A stretch of 64,000 bases of DNA from Clostridia bacterium (GTDB lineage: Bacteria > Bacillota_A > Clostridia > Oscillospirales > Acutalibacteraceae). Made by a program: the position numbers and the translations under genes. Shown piece by piece: positions 55,490 through 64,000 of the stretch. The stretch covers positions 1-64,000 of the forward strand of contig JAFQKE010000024.1 of NCBI GenBank assembly GCA_017397065.1, in the 5' to 3' direction. Position 1 is the first letter of the stretch. Each line of letters begins with the position of its first letter. The notes beneath the pieces were generated by a model. It was given only the letters and a program-made list of their open reading frames with translations. It searched no databases and had not been told where the DNA came from.

Positions 55490-55517
55490 CTAGCCAAAGC
55501 ATTCAAACTCGAATCAG
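55490..55517 (-). repeat. dispersed 28-bp repeat, copy C
   Basis: On the minus strand this reads GTTTGAATGCTTTGGCTA in its core, identical to copy A at 4642-4669 over 18 bases. It lies at the start of the leader of the glycoside-hydrolase-like gene. Confidence 0.65.
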
Positions 55518-55608
55518 CCTTAAATGGCTATTTTTAGGCATCTTTAGGCTCATCAAATTTCATAGGCGAATAGGCTAAGGTAAAAAATGTAAAAGGGAGA
55601 GAAAAATA

Positions 55609-58600
55609 GTGTTAAAAACCAAAAAACAAACAAAACTCTTTTTAGTAAAAATAGTTTCAATTATTTTGTGTATTGTTTTTGCGTCTACAATAGCTCCTGT
55701 TTCGGATTTTTCGGATTTAATTATTAGTGCAAATGCCGAAGAATTGCCCGAATACAATCCCGAGTACGGTAGCTTTACTGTAACCGAGAAAAACGGAAAT
55801 ACAGTTCTTAACGCAACATCAAATTATGGTTGCGGTTTTAGAGGCTGGTACGATAAAAACGGTAATGAAGTATCTTATAATACTTCTTTCACAATTCCTG
55901 CAGGTACAACGGCAGAGGATTATATCCCCGTTTTTTATTCTTATAATCTAGCGGTGAACGGTAATTTTGAGGCTTATGAAGTCGGTACTAATATGAAAAC
56001 AGATGTTTCTGCCGATGAATTGTGGGATGGTATGACCGATTCTGAGCTTGCAGGCAATAGCGACTGGTCCTCTATGAAAATAAGTGACGACCGTGCAAAA
56101 AGCGGCACAAAATCCCTTAAAATAGGTTGCCAAAGCAACACAGCTTATCATACTTTTAGAGGCTTGGATAAGAACGCCCAGTATACAGTTAAATTTTGGT
56201 ATAATTTAGATCCTTCTGTTGGTCAGACCTCAGCAGGTGTTGATTTCAAGCACTATTTAACCTACGTTTCGGTTGTGTCAGGCGATAATGAAATCACCAC
56301 AAGAGCTAACAAAGATGGTAGTTATCTTGCTAAACAAATCTACAGTTTTGAGAGTGGCTCAACCGAGGCGGGCGAGTGGAAAGAGGCTTCTGTTACCTTC
56401 TACACCGATGAAAACACCGATGTAACCCTTTGCCTTCTTTATAACTCAACAGCAGACACCGCAAATAATATATCTTCAAAACCTCTTTATATTGATGATT
56501 TGACCTTGGTTGAGGATATATTTGCAGCACCTACATATTTCAATGAGGATTTTTCCACTACAGGGCATAACAATTGGAAACCATATGACAATAATAGGGT
56601 AGGGCTTTATCAGACTAACGATTATCGCTTTAAGCTAAGCTCGCTCTGGACCTTTAAATGGACACAGAGTGCGCCTATTCTGTTTAAAAAAGGTGCAGAA
56701 TATACATTGAGCTTTAAGGTTGATATTAGTGAGGTGGAGTTCGAACAGTATCTCCCCGCCGTTACAGATGATAATCCGCCAAAATATATATTGGATGAAA
56801 ATGGTGATTACACCTGGCAAAAAAGTGAAGATGGCGACAGTTATCTTTCTAACTGGATAAACTTCAACATTTCAAACGAGTACAGAATGTGGGGTCAGCA
56901 AGGTGCCGGAACCCTTGTAACCGACAATAATATAGCAAATAGTGTTAAAATCACAATTGCCGATACAAACGGAAATACCTTGAGCGGCTATGACAGAAGC
57001 TATACAGCCTTTGGCTTTACCAAAAAGACCGTTACAGATAAAGGCCTTGATCCTGCAAACCTTGTTATTACTGTGACTTTCACTCCTAACGAAACCACCG
57101 AAGGCTATTTTAATATTCGTCTTAACTCTCCCGGCACATATTATCTTGATAGTATAGTAGTTAAAGAAACCCAGAAAGAAGTTAATCCAACCGACTATCT
57201 TGAAGGCAAAATGAACTCTTTGGGTACTGCTATAAGAACAACCGGTAAACAGGGTATGCGTTATAAAACATCATTTGATAAACGCCTGCTTGCCGCTGAA
57301 ATGTATTACGGTATTCGCCTTACCGAATATGGCACTATTGCTATTAAAAATGAATATTTAGGCGAAAACGAACTCACTTTAGATGGTGAGTATAGCTATT
57401 CCGGCGAAACCTATACCCCTAAAAAAGGTGTTGCATATTCCTTTAATGATAATATTGATTTAATATATTTAGAAAATCCTGATTCAATTGATTTTACCGG
57501 CGTTTTAATGAATATTGCTAAAACCAACTGGAATAGCGACTATACAACAAGAGCATATTTTAAATATGTTGATAAATTAGGTAACGATGGCGTAATTTAT
57601 TTAGATCAGAGTGATATTTCGGTTTATCCTATATCAAAAGCGGCATATTCTGCTAAAGATGCGAATGGCGAGTATTCAGAATTACCTGAAGTCAGAGAAT
57701 ATTTATATAACAAAATTATAAGTAATTTTACCGATAAGGTAATAAACATTAAAAATGCATCTGCCCCCGCATTTACCAATTTTGAGGGTATGCGTTCTAC
57801 AGTTTATCACGCAACAACCTTCTTCCCAAGCAAGCACGGCAGAACCTATACCGATGAGCAGGCTGCCATAGAAATGGATCGCCTTAAAGACACCAAGGTG
57901 GATAACGTTCGTACTCGTTTCGCTTCTCAGTGGGTGTGGAATTCCTCTACCAACAATTGGAATTGGGAGTCCACCAAAATGATGGCTGTGTATAAATGGG
58001 CTGAAATGCTACAGGATAGAGATATATCCATAACCCTTAACGCAGGCTGGCATTTGCACGATTTTATATATTTCTACGATAAGCAATTTAACGGTGATGC
58101 CTATAAATATAACTCAACCGATGCAGGACATTCCTCTATACCCGAAGTGAATTATCTCCACGGTTATAACGATGATTTAACTCCCATTTCTGACATATAT
58201 GGCGAGGATTCCAAAGCTTCTGCCATTACCGCTATGGGTAAGGAGGTAGGACTCGATCTTACCGATTCAGAGTATAACTATTATTCAGTAGTTGCAGCTC
58301 GTTATTCTGAATGGATAAAACAGGCTCTTAACGCCTTTAAAGCTCACGGTATTAACAATGTAAAATACGTTCTTCCCTTCACCGAAACTGGCTATCACCG
58401 TGCTGACGATCCAACATATTCTTGCGATGAGTGGATTCTTATGGTAATGGCTCTTGATAGTGAGCTAAAAACCGAAGGAATACGCCAAAATTACAAATTT
58501 GTAGGACCTAGCCAATCTAACTATACCTATCAGGGCAGAACGGTTCAGTTTGTTGAATATATTTATGAAAAAATCGGTGGCACCAAGTATGAGGATATGA

Positions 58601-59505
58601 TAGATATTATATCTATGCATCAGTACACAACCCCCAACACTCAAAAAGGTTATGAAAATACCATTTTTGATCCCTATGCCTGTTATTCCAGAGCGGCTGA
58701 AAATTTCCCTTATTTTAAGCAGATAAGAGAAAATGCAGGCGTTTTTGAAAAGGAGTTCTGGTGCGATGAATATTTTGCATACGCTAACGATGCAAGATGG
58801 CACGATAACGTTGGTATGCAGATGACACAGTATGCCGCCGGATTTACAGCCGGTATGAACAATGGCGTTAATCGTTTCTCGGTATGGCAAATGTTTGATT
58901 GCCTTTGGGACGATAGCGCAACACACGGCACCGCTCATTTGGCTGACTACAAAACAAGCAATGAGTTCATAGGCGGTATTCACGCTTGCGGCACTTGTCC
59001 ATCACTTGTAAAAGCAGATGGTGAAACCTGCACTATTGATGGTTGTGCCTGTAAAAATTACACGCCTTATTCCAGCTATGTTCCTCGCACATCGTATTAT
59101 GGCATAAATCTTATTGGTAAATATCTTAACAATGAAAATGCCAGCGTTTTAAATACCGAGGTTCTGGATGACGCCACCAAGGACAACGGCGGTGTTTATG
59201 TAAGCGCCATTGAAAATGATTTGGGTCAAACCGTAATTATGGTTGTAAACACAATGCCTACTTTCTCCAGCTTTGATATCAACCTTGAAAAGGGTAATCT
59301 TGTTGGATTTAAGCGTTACACATATAATCCTGATGAGGTTGTTGCTACTGCTGAGGCAAAATCCATTGAAAGCGATAAAACTATAAATATTAAAGGCGAG
59401 GATTCCTTTGCCGATATACTCCCTGCAGGTTCTTTTGCAATTTATGTTTCTACCGGAATTTATAATGGTGATGATGTGGATATGGAAGTACCGTCGGAAG
59501 ACTAG
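55609..59505 (+). CDS. giant secreted glycoside-hydrolase-like protein 1
   Basis: This 1298-residue exported protein has a signal peptide at residues 1-43, an InlB-like strand segment (GFRGWYDKNG), two carbohydrate-binding-like modules (about 110-300 and 310-525), and a module with LGTAIRTTGKQGMRYKT (about 535-710) that resembles the C-terminal module of the MBL proteins. The catalytic-type domain is at about 725-1200 with NVRTRFASQW, TLNAGWHLHDF, VLPFTETGYH (Glu926) and EFWCDEYF (Glu1049 or Glu1054). It looks like a clan GH-A barrel, with those Glu residues as candidate acid/base and nucleophile. No named family was recognised. The start is GTG after GGGAGAG. Confidence 0.78.
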   Translation: MLKTKKQTKLFLVKIVSIILCIVFASTIAPVSDFSDLIISANAEELPEYNPEYGSFTVTEKNGNTVLNATSNYGCGFRGWYDKNGNEVSYNTSFTIPAGTTAEDYIPVFYSYNLAVNGNFEAYEVGTNMKTDVSADELWDGMTDSELAGNSDWSSMKISDDRAKSGTKSLKIGCQSNTAYHTFRGLDKNAQYTVKFWYNLDPSVGQTSAGVDFKHYLTYVSVVSGDNEITTRANKDGSYLAKQIYSFESGSTEAGEWKEASVTFYTDENTDVTLCLLYNSTADTANNISSKPLYIDDLTLVEDIFAAPTYFNEDFSTTGHNNWKPYDNNRVGLYQTNDYRFKLSSLWTFKWTQSAPILFKKGAEYTLSFKVDISEVEFEQYLPAVTDDNPPKYILDENGDYTWQKSEDGDSYLSNWINFNISNEYRMWGQQGAGTLVTDNNIANSVKITIADTNGNTLSGYDRSYTAFGFTKKTVTDKGLDPANLVITVTFTPNETTEGYFNIRLNSPGTYYLDSIVVKETQKEVNPTDYLEGKMNSLGTAIRTTGKQGMRYKTSFDKRLLAAEMYYGIRLTEYGTIAIKNEYLGENELTLDGEYSYSGETYTPKKGVAYSFNDNIDLIYLENPDSIDFTGVLMNIAKTNWNSDYTTRAYFKYVDKLGNDGVIYLDQSDISVYPISKAAYSAKDANGEYSELPEVREYLYNKIISNFTDKVINIKNASAPAFTNFEGMRSTVYHATTFFPSKHGRTYTDEQAAIEMDRLKDTKVDNVRTRFASQWVWNSSTNNWNWESTKMMAVYKWAEMLQDRDISITLNAGWHLHDFIYFYDKQFNGDAYKYNSTDAGHSSIPEVNYLHGYNDDLTPISDIYGEDSKASAITAMGKEVGLDLTDSEYNYYSVVAARYSEWIKQALNAFKAHGINNVKYVLPFTETGYHRADDPTYSCDEWILMVMALDSELKTEGIRQNYKFVGPSQSNYTYQGRTVQFVEYIYEKIGGTKYEDMIDIISMHQYTTPNTQKGYENTIFDPYACYSRAAENFPYFKQIRENAGVFEKEFWCDEYFAYANDARWHDNVGMQMTQYAAGFTAGMNNGVNRFSVWQMFDCLWDDSATHGTAHLADYKTSNEFIGGIHACGTCPSLVKADGETCTIDGCACKNYTPYSSYVPRTSYYGINLIGKYLNNENASVLNTEVLDDATKDNGGVYVSAIENDLGQTVIMVVNTMPTFSSFDINLEKGNLVGFKRYTYNPDEVVATAEAKSIESDKTINIKGEDSFADILPAGSFAIYVSTGIYNGDDVDMEVPSED

Positions 59506-59522
59506 AATCTTCATTTTAAAAG

Positions 59523-59562
59523 AAAAAAAGCCGTTTTCCAAAAAGGAAGACGGCTTTTTTGT
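59523..59562 (+). terminator. terminator between the two glycoside-hydrolase-like genes
   Basis: AAAAAAGCCGT-type stem pairs with ACGGCTTTTTT, giving a strong bidirectional-looking hairpin. Confidence 0.85.
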
Positions 59563-59589
59563 CTAAATTTAACAAAAAAATTATTAACC

Positions 59590-59618
59590 TTGCAAAAATA
59601 ATGACTTTATGGTAAAAT
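59590..59618 (+). promoter_or_regulatory. promoter of the second glycoside-hydrolase-like gene
   Basis: TTGCAA, a 17-bp spacer and TAAAAT preceded by TGG form an extended -10 promoter 48 bp before the ATG. Confidence 0.7.
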
Positions 59619-59665
59619 TTATATGTATTAGTGTACTGTAAATTTTGGTGTAAGGAGATAAAATT

Positions 59666-62600
59666 ATGTCAACTATTTTATTAGGCAAAAAATCAGTAAT
59701 TAAGTTTATTGCTGTAATAGCTTCAGTTGCACTTGTTTTCGGTCTTGTTCCTACTTTGGATTTTGCCGATTTTTCAATAAGTGCAAGTGCTGAAACGCCG
59801 GTGCATGATCCTGCACTCGGTAGCTTTACTACATCTACAAATGCAAACGGTAATACCGTTTTAACTGCCATCCCAAACGACGGATGCGGTTTTAGAGGAT
59901 GGTTCCTAAAATCCGGAGAAGAGGTTGCTTATACAGAAGAGTACACCCTTCCTAAAGGAGCTAATAAAAGCGATTACATTCCGGTCTTTTACAATTTCAA
60001 TCTCAATAAAAACTTCGGCTTTGAAAATTATGCAGTAGGCACTAATATGAAAACCGACGTTCCTGCAGATGAAATTTGGGAGGGTATGAGTGACAGCGAA
60101 GCTCTAGGTAAAGCGGACTGGACTACCGCTACAGTTACTGATACGGTAGCAAGAACAGGTACAAAATCTTTGGAAGCTGTATCTTATAGTAATGCCACAT
60201 ATCACGAATTAAAAAATCTTGAGACCGATACCCAGTATACTCTTAGCTTTTGGTTTTATATTCCGCCTAGTGACGATAACAATAACAAAATGAATTTTGT
60301 TAGTATCGTAGGCGAAAAAGATGCCGTTTCTGCTCGTGCTAATAGTGCCACAACCGATAAATATATTGCACACAAGTTGTTAGAGGGTACTAGCGGTATT
60401 TGTGAAGAAAACGTATGGAAAAACGTTTCTATAACCTTCTATACCGACGATAATACAAGCGTGAAACTTGCTTTTACCTATGGTTCAAGCAACAACTCTC
60501 CTATGTATATTGATGACGTTTCTTTAACTAAAGATATCGCAGCCGCACCCACATATGTTACTGATGATTTTAAAAAGAACGTTAATTCTTGGAATGTAGT
60601 TGATTCGGCTAATGCAAATATGAGTTTGGAGAGCGGTAGCTGGACAAAGGTAGAAGGTGTAAAAAACGGTGGATTAATTTATTCATCACCATTCCAACTT
60701 AAAAAAGATGCAAAATACACCCTAAACATTGTTGCTAATTTCAAAGATGTTACCGAAAGAAATTATGATTCTCGCGATGGCAGTAACTGGATAAACATAT
60801 TCTTAACCACCGTTGGAGGAAACGAAAGTTATCGCTATTACAATTCATCTTCTGCTGGCACAGCCAAGTTTAAATGGACCATAAACCAAACTGACGGTAC
60901 TGTTGTAGATAAAACCCAAGTATCGGGTAACTACGGCTCTAGTTTTACCGGCTTTACAGCAGCAGATTATAATGCTGTCGGCAATGTTACAATCACCGCC
61001 GAATTTGAAGCTACCAAAACAGCAGAGACCTATTTGAACTTTAGACTTAATGGTGTAGGTACTTATTACATAGATAGCATTGAACTTATTGAGGATTCTG
61101 AAAATTTTGATAAAACAACCTATTTAAACGAAAACGCTTTGGGTGCAGTTGGTACTGCTATCAGAACTGAGGGAATACAAGGTCTTCGTTACAAAACCGA
61201 AATTGATAAGCACTATTTAACCGCCGATATGCCTTACGGTGTTCGTTTTACCGAGTATGGAACTATTGCTATAAAATCTGAATATTTAAATGGTAAAGAG
61301 CTTACTCTTAACGGTGAATATGATTATAATGGCGTTACTTATGGCGCTAAATCTGCCACTGCTTATTCCTTTGAAGATAACATTGATAAGGTTTTTGAAG
61401 ATAATTTTGATACCTTGCATTTTACGGGTGTTTTAATTAATATACCCACTTCAAGGTACAATTCGAAATATACGGTAAGACCTTATTTTAAATATGTAGA
61501 TAAAAATGGCGAGGAAGACATACTATACGCCAATCAAGAAGAAATTGCAATTTATCCTGTTGCTAAAGCCGCTTATTCAAAAAGGGATAGTAAAAATCAG
61601 TTTGTAGAGTCTGAAAGCGTGCGTCAGTATCTCTATAACAATATCATAAGCAAATTTGCAGATAAATCTATAAACGTTTCTAATGCTGGTACTCCTTTGT
61701 ATGATAATTTCCAAGGTATCAGCTCCACAGTTTATCACGGCACCATTTTCTTCCCCGATAATCTTGATAATGCTGTGGCAAAAACCATAATGAAATCAGA
61801 TTTCAAGGCAGATTATGTAGCAGGCTCAACCAATTGGGTTAGTACATTTTCTAACTCTAACCACGTTACAATTGAAAAAGAGCAAAATGAAGAAACTTAT
61901 TTTGCCCATGTTTCTAACGCAGGCAAACAACGCGCTGGTATGTTATCTGCACCCTTTGAACTAGTCCCCGGTAAGGAATATGAAATTACCTTCAGTATGC
62001 GTATACCCGAGCAAACCCGTGCAGAAGGTTATAAATTTGGCGATATAAATTATCAGCCTAATTTCGCATTATTAGAAGCCCAAACCACAGACGATGGTGA
62101 AAAGGTTAAAAACAGCACGAGATTTGCCCCCACTGAAACATATTATAGCATTCAGAATTCGCGTCGTTCAGGTTTTACAACAACCTGGACCATAGAAGTT
62201 CCAAATCAGACGCCTGTTACATTTATCCAAGACAAAAACTCAACAATTACCTATAATAATCCTGCAGAATATAAAAATATGGTTGCAAATAACGATGCAA
62301 CGGTTGTTTATAAGGATTGGACTAAATTCACCGCTAAGTTTACTGCCAGTGAAGATGAAGATGGTGAAACCTCACAAACCGCCGCATTAGGATTCTATTT
62401 CTTGGATTTAAGTAACCAATTAACCTTTGATATTAAAGACGTTAAGCTTGTTGAATACAACGATTCCGGTGAAGCTACCGATGTCACCGATTACATCAAT
62501 AGGCATAACAGAACCTATACCGACGAACAGGCTCAAATTGAAATTGACCGTTTGGTAGATTCTAACGTAACCAACGTTCGTACACGTTTGGACTCCCATT

Positions 62601-64000
62601 GGATGTGGAAGGACGGAACCGGTTGGGATTGGAATTCTACTAAAATGAAAGCATTTTATAAATGGGGTAGATTGCTTAATGATAACGGAATTTCAATAAC
62701 CCTTAATGCAGGCTGGCATTTAGTAGATTTTATCGAGTTTTATGATTATTACTTAAATGGCGATTCAGCCCCCGTAAGTAGTGGTTCTAAGGGCCATTCA
62801 TCCATCCCTGAGGTTAATTACCTCCACGGTTATGCCGCAGACGGAACCACCAAACAAACCAATCTTTACGGTGAGGATTCCAAGGCATCAGCCCTTGCCA
62901 CAAAAGCAAAAAATATAGGGCTTAACTTAACAGATTCGGAACTTGCACATTACTCCGTTGCCGCAGTTCGCTATGCAGAGTGGTCTACACAGGCTTTAAT
63001 TAACCTTAAAGCTAACGGTGTAACCAATGTTGAGTACGTTATGCCCTTTACCGAAACAGGTTACTACACTAAACAGTCAGGCGGTAGCGGAGAAGAATTA
63101 GATCCAACCTATTGTTATGATGAATGGATTATTATGACAATGGCACTTCAGGATGCACTTGTTTCAAAGGGAATAAGAAACAACTATAAGTTAATAGGTC
63201 CCAGCCAGTCAGAGCATGCTTTTTATAATCGTCAGGTTAGATTTATTGAGTATGTCTACGAAAAAATCAGAGGAACCGAATATGAAAATATGCTTGATAT
63301 TAACTCAATGCATTGTTATCCTCAGCCCCGTAGCGGATATAAAGATACCGTTTATGATCCCGAGGCCATCTACGCTAGTGCCGAAGAAGACTTCTCTTGG
63401 TATGATGAAATTTTAGTTAATGTCGGCGTAAGAGATATGGAGTTCTGGTGTGATGAGTACTTTACAATGTCAGGCGATGCCGATTTAGGCGAGAATGTTG
63501 CCATGCATGGAACACAGTTTGCCGCAGGTCTTACCGCAGGTATGAAATATGGTATAAACCGCTTTATTTCTTGGCAGTTGTTCGATACCCTTTGGGATGG
63601 TAGTTCAACCCACACAACAGGTCAATTCGTTGGCGGTGTTCACAATGTAGGTACCTGTCCGTCTTTGATATTTGCAGATGGCGATGTTTGTGATAATCCA
63701 AACTGTGGATGTAGAAAGTACCTAACATATTCCTCTTACGTGCCAAGAGATACTTATTACGCAGTAAATCTTATTGGTAAGTATATGAACAATAAAAACG
63801 CTAAAGTTTATAAAGCCGAGGTTATAGATAATGCAAGTGAAAACGGTGATCTTTACGTTGCTGCAATTGAAAACGATAATGGTAAAAACGTTATTTTGGT
63901 TGTAAACACCTTAACACAGGTTTCTACAGTTGAAATCAACTTAGAAAAGGTAACCGGTAAGAGCTTTAAACGTTATGTATATGACCCTAATGAGATTGTT
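59666..64000 (+). CDS. giant secreted glycoside-hydrolase-like protein 2 (cut by window end)
   Basis: The reading frame is open from ATG 59666 (after AAGGAG) to the window edge, at least 1445 residues. It is a paralog of 55609-59505: signal peptide at about 1-43, GFRGWFLKSG, carbohydrate-binding-like modules, the LGAVGTAIRTEG module, then NVRTRLDSHW, TLNAGWHLVDF, VMPFTETGYY and EFWCDEYF (Glu1259). About 250 extra residues (61757-62506) are inserted between STVYHGTIFFP and NRTYTDEQAQ, which are almost adjacent in the first protein. The last codons match the final part of protein 1, so only a short C-terminus is missing. Confidence 0.8.
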   Translation, partial: MSTILLGKKSVIKFIAVIASVALVFGLVPTLDFADFSISASAETPVHDPALGSFTTSTNANGNTVLTAIPNDGCGFRGWFLKSGEEVAYTEEYTLPKGANKSDYIPVFYNFNLNKNFGFENYAVGTNMKTDVPADEIWEGMSDSEALGKADWTTATVTDTVARTGTKSLEAVSYSNATYHELKNLETDTQYTLSFWFYIPPSDDNNNKMNFVSIVGEKDAVSARANSATTDKYIAHKLLEGTSGICEENVWKNVSITFYTDDNTSVKLAFTYGSSNNSPMYIDDVSLTKDIAAAPTYVTDDFKKNVNSWNVVDSANANMSLESGSWTKVEGVKNGGLIYSSPFQLKKDAKYTLNIVANFKDVTERNYDSRDGSNWINIFLTTVGGNESYRYYNSSSAGTAKFKWTINQTDGTVVDKTQVSGNYGSSFTGFTAADYNAVGNVTITAEFEATKTAETYLNFRLNGVGTYYIDSIELIEDSENFDKTTYLNENALGAVGTAIRTEGIQGLRYKTEIDKHYLTADMPYGVRFTEYGTIAIKSEYLNGKELTLNGEYDYNGVTYGAKSATAYSFEDNIDKVFEDNFDTLHFTGVLINIPTSRYNSKYTVRPYFKYVDKNGEEDILYANQEEIAIYPVAKAAYSKRDSKNQFVESESVRQYLYNNIISKFADKSINVSNAGTPLYDNFQGISSTVYHGTIFFPDNLDNAVAKTIMKSDFKADYVAGSTNWVSTFSNSNHVTIEKEQNEETYFAHVSNAGKQRAGMLSAPFELVPGKEYEITFSMRIPEQTRAEGYKFGDINYQPNFALLEAQTTDDGEKVKNSTRFAPTETYYSIQNSRRSGFTTTWTIEVPNQTPVTFIQDKNSTITYNNPAEYKNMVANNDATVVYKDWTKFTAKFTASEDEDGETSQTAALGFYFLDLSNQLTFDIKDVKLVEYNDSGEATDVTDYINRHNRTYTDEQAQIEIDRLVDSNVTNVRTRLDSHWMWKDGTGWDWNSTKMKAFYKWGRLLNDNGISITLNAGWHLVDFIEFYDYYLNGDSAPVSSGSKGHSSIPEVNYLHGYAADGTTKQTNLYGEDSKASALATKAKNIGLNLTDSELAHYSVAAVRYAEWSTQALINLKANGVTNVEYVMPFTETGYYTKQSGGSGEELDPTYCYDEWIIMTMALQDALVSKGIRNNYKLIGPSQSEHAFYNRQVRFIEYVYEKIRGTEYENMLDINSMHCYPQPRSGYKDTVYDPEAIYASAEEDFSWYDEILVNVGVRDMEFWCDEYFTMSGDADLGENVAMHGTQFAAGLTAGMKYGINRFISWQLFDTLWDGSSTHTTGQFVGGVHNVGTCPSLIFADGDVCDNPNCGCRKYLTYSSYVPRDTYYAVNLIGKYMNNKNAKVYKAEVIDNASENGDLYVAAIENDNGKNVILVVNTLTQVSTVEINLEKVTGKSFKRYVYDPNEIV

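Overview
The window reads as chromosome from a low-GC, spore-forming member of the Clostridia (Bacillota), most likely a gut or rumen Oscillospirales/Ruminococcaceae-type organism. The evidence is the standard code with strong AGGAGG-type ribosome sites, sigma-A promoters that often carry an extended -10, spoIIE and a SpoIID domain, DnaD/DnaI-type primosome proteins, a BY-kinase polysaccharide operon, a dockerin, and very large secreted multi-domain glycan-active proteins. This taxonomic call is an inference; there is no rRNA in the window. No tRNA, IS element or CRISPR array was seen.

Layout. 157-1188 (minus) is an alpha/beta hydrolase. 1692-18472 is one long exopolysaccharide/capsule locus: chain-length adaptor, BY-kinase, PHP phosphatase, a small SPQTG-anchored protein, an LCP ligase, an initiating sugar transferase, an epimerase, glycosyltransferases, LicD, a giant secreted phosphodiester glycosidase with a dockerin, Wzy, Wzx and a last glycosyltransferase. 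18523-22724 is housekeeping: esterase, small protein, HAD phosphatase, DnaD, DnaI, DUF896 and a probable arylamine N-acetyltransferase remnant. 22769-27259 is a LacI-type sensor regulator (probable ATT start) divergent from a DUF5107-TPR protein. 27307-39920 holds two copies of one cassette: a minus-strand AraC regulator, then a plus-strand cytosolic enzyme (DUF4838 in one, PHP in the other) and a giant secreted protein with a metallo-beta-lactamase fold. 40002-40375 is a noncoding hairpin-rich repeat. 40376-43713 is spoIIE and an S1-domain protein, followed by an SDR. 44791-55366 is nifS-thiI, two very unusual membrane fusions, and the two subunits of an NfnAB-like flavoprotein. 55609 to the window end holds two paralogous giant secreted glycoside-hydrolase-like proteins, the second cut by the window edge.

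The most unusual part is 47125-53096. The first protein is a complete CinA (MoCF domain plus NMN-amidase domain) joined through an acidic linker and one transmembrane helix to an intact class-B-like sortase. The next protein is a decayed relative of the same design: an MoCF-like domain without its GGLGPT motif, an acidic linker, a transmembrane helix, a sortase-like domain in which His, Cys and Arg are all replaced, and then a C-terminal SpoIID peptidoglycan-remodelling domain. The only recognisable sorting signal seen in the window, SPQTG, sits on the small protein in the polysaccharide operon and fits the (S/P)PXTG preference known for Clostridioides difficile SrtB.

Other structure not explained by genes: a 28-bp repeat at three intergenic sites; a spoIIE promoter with 21-bp spacing and Spo0A-like boxes; a 582-bp tandem repeat inside one secreted protein gene; and a module of about 250 residues inserted into the catalytic region of one of the two glycoside-hydrolase-like paralogs.
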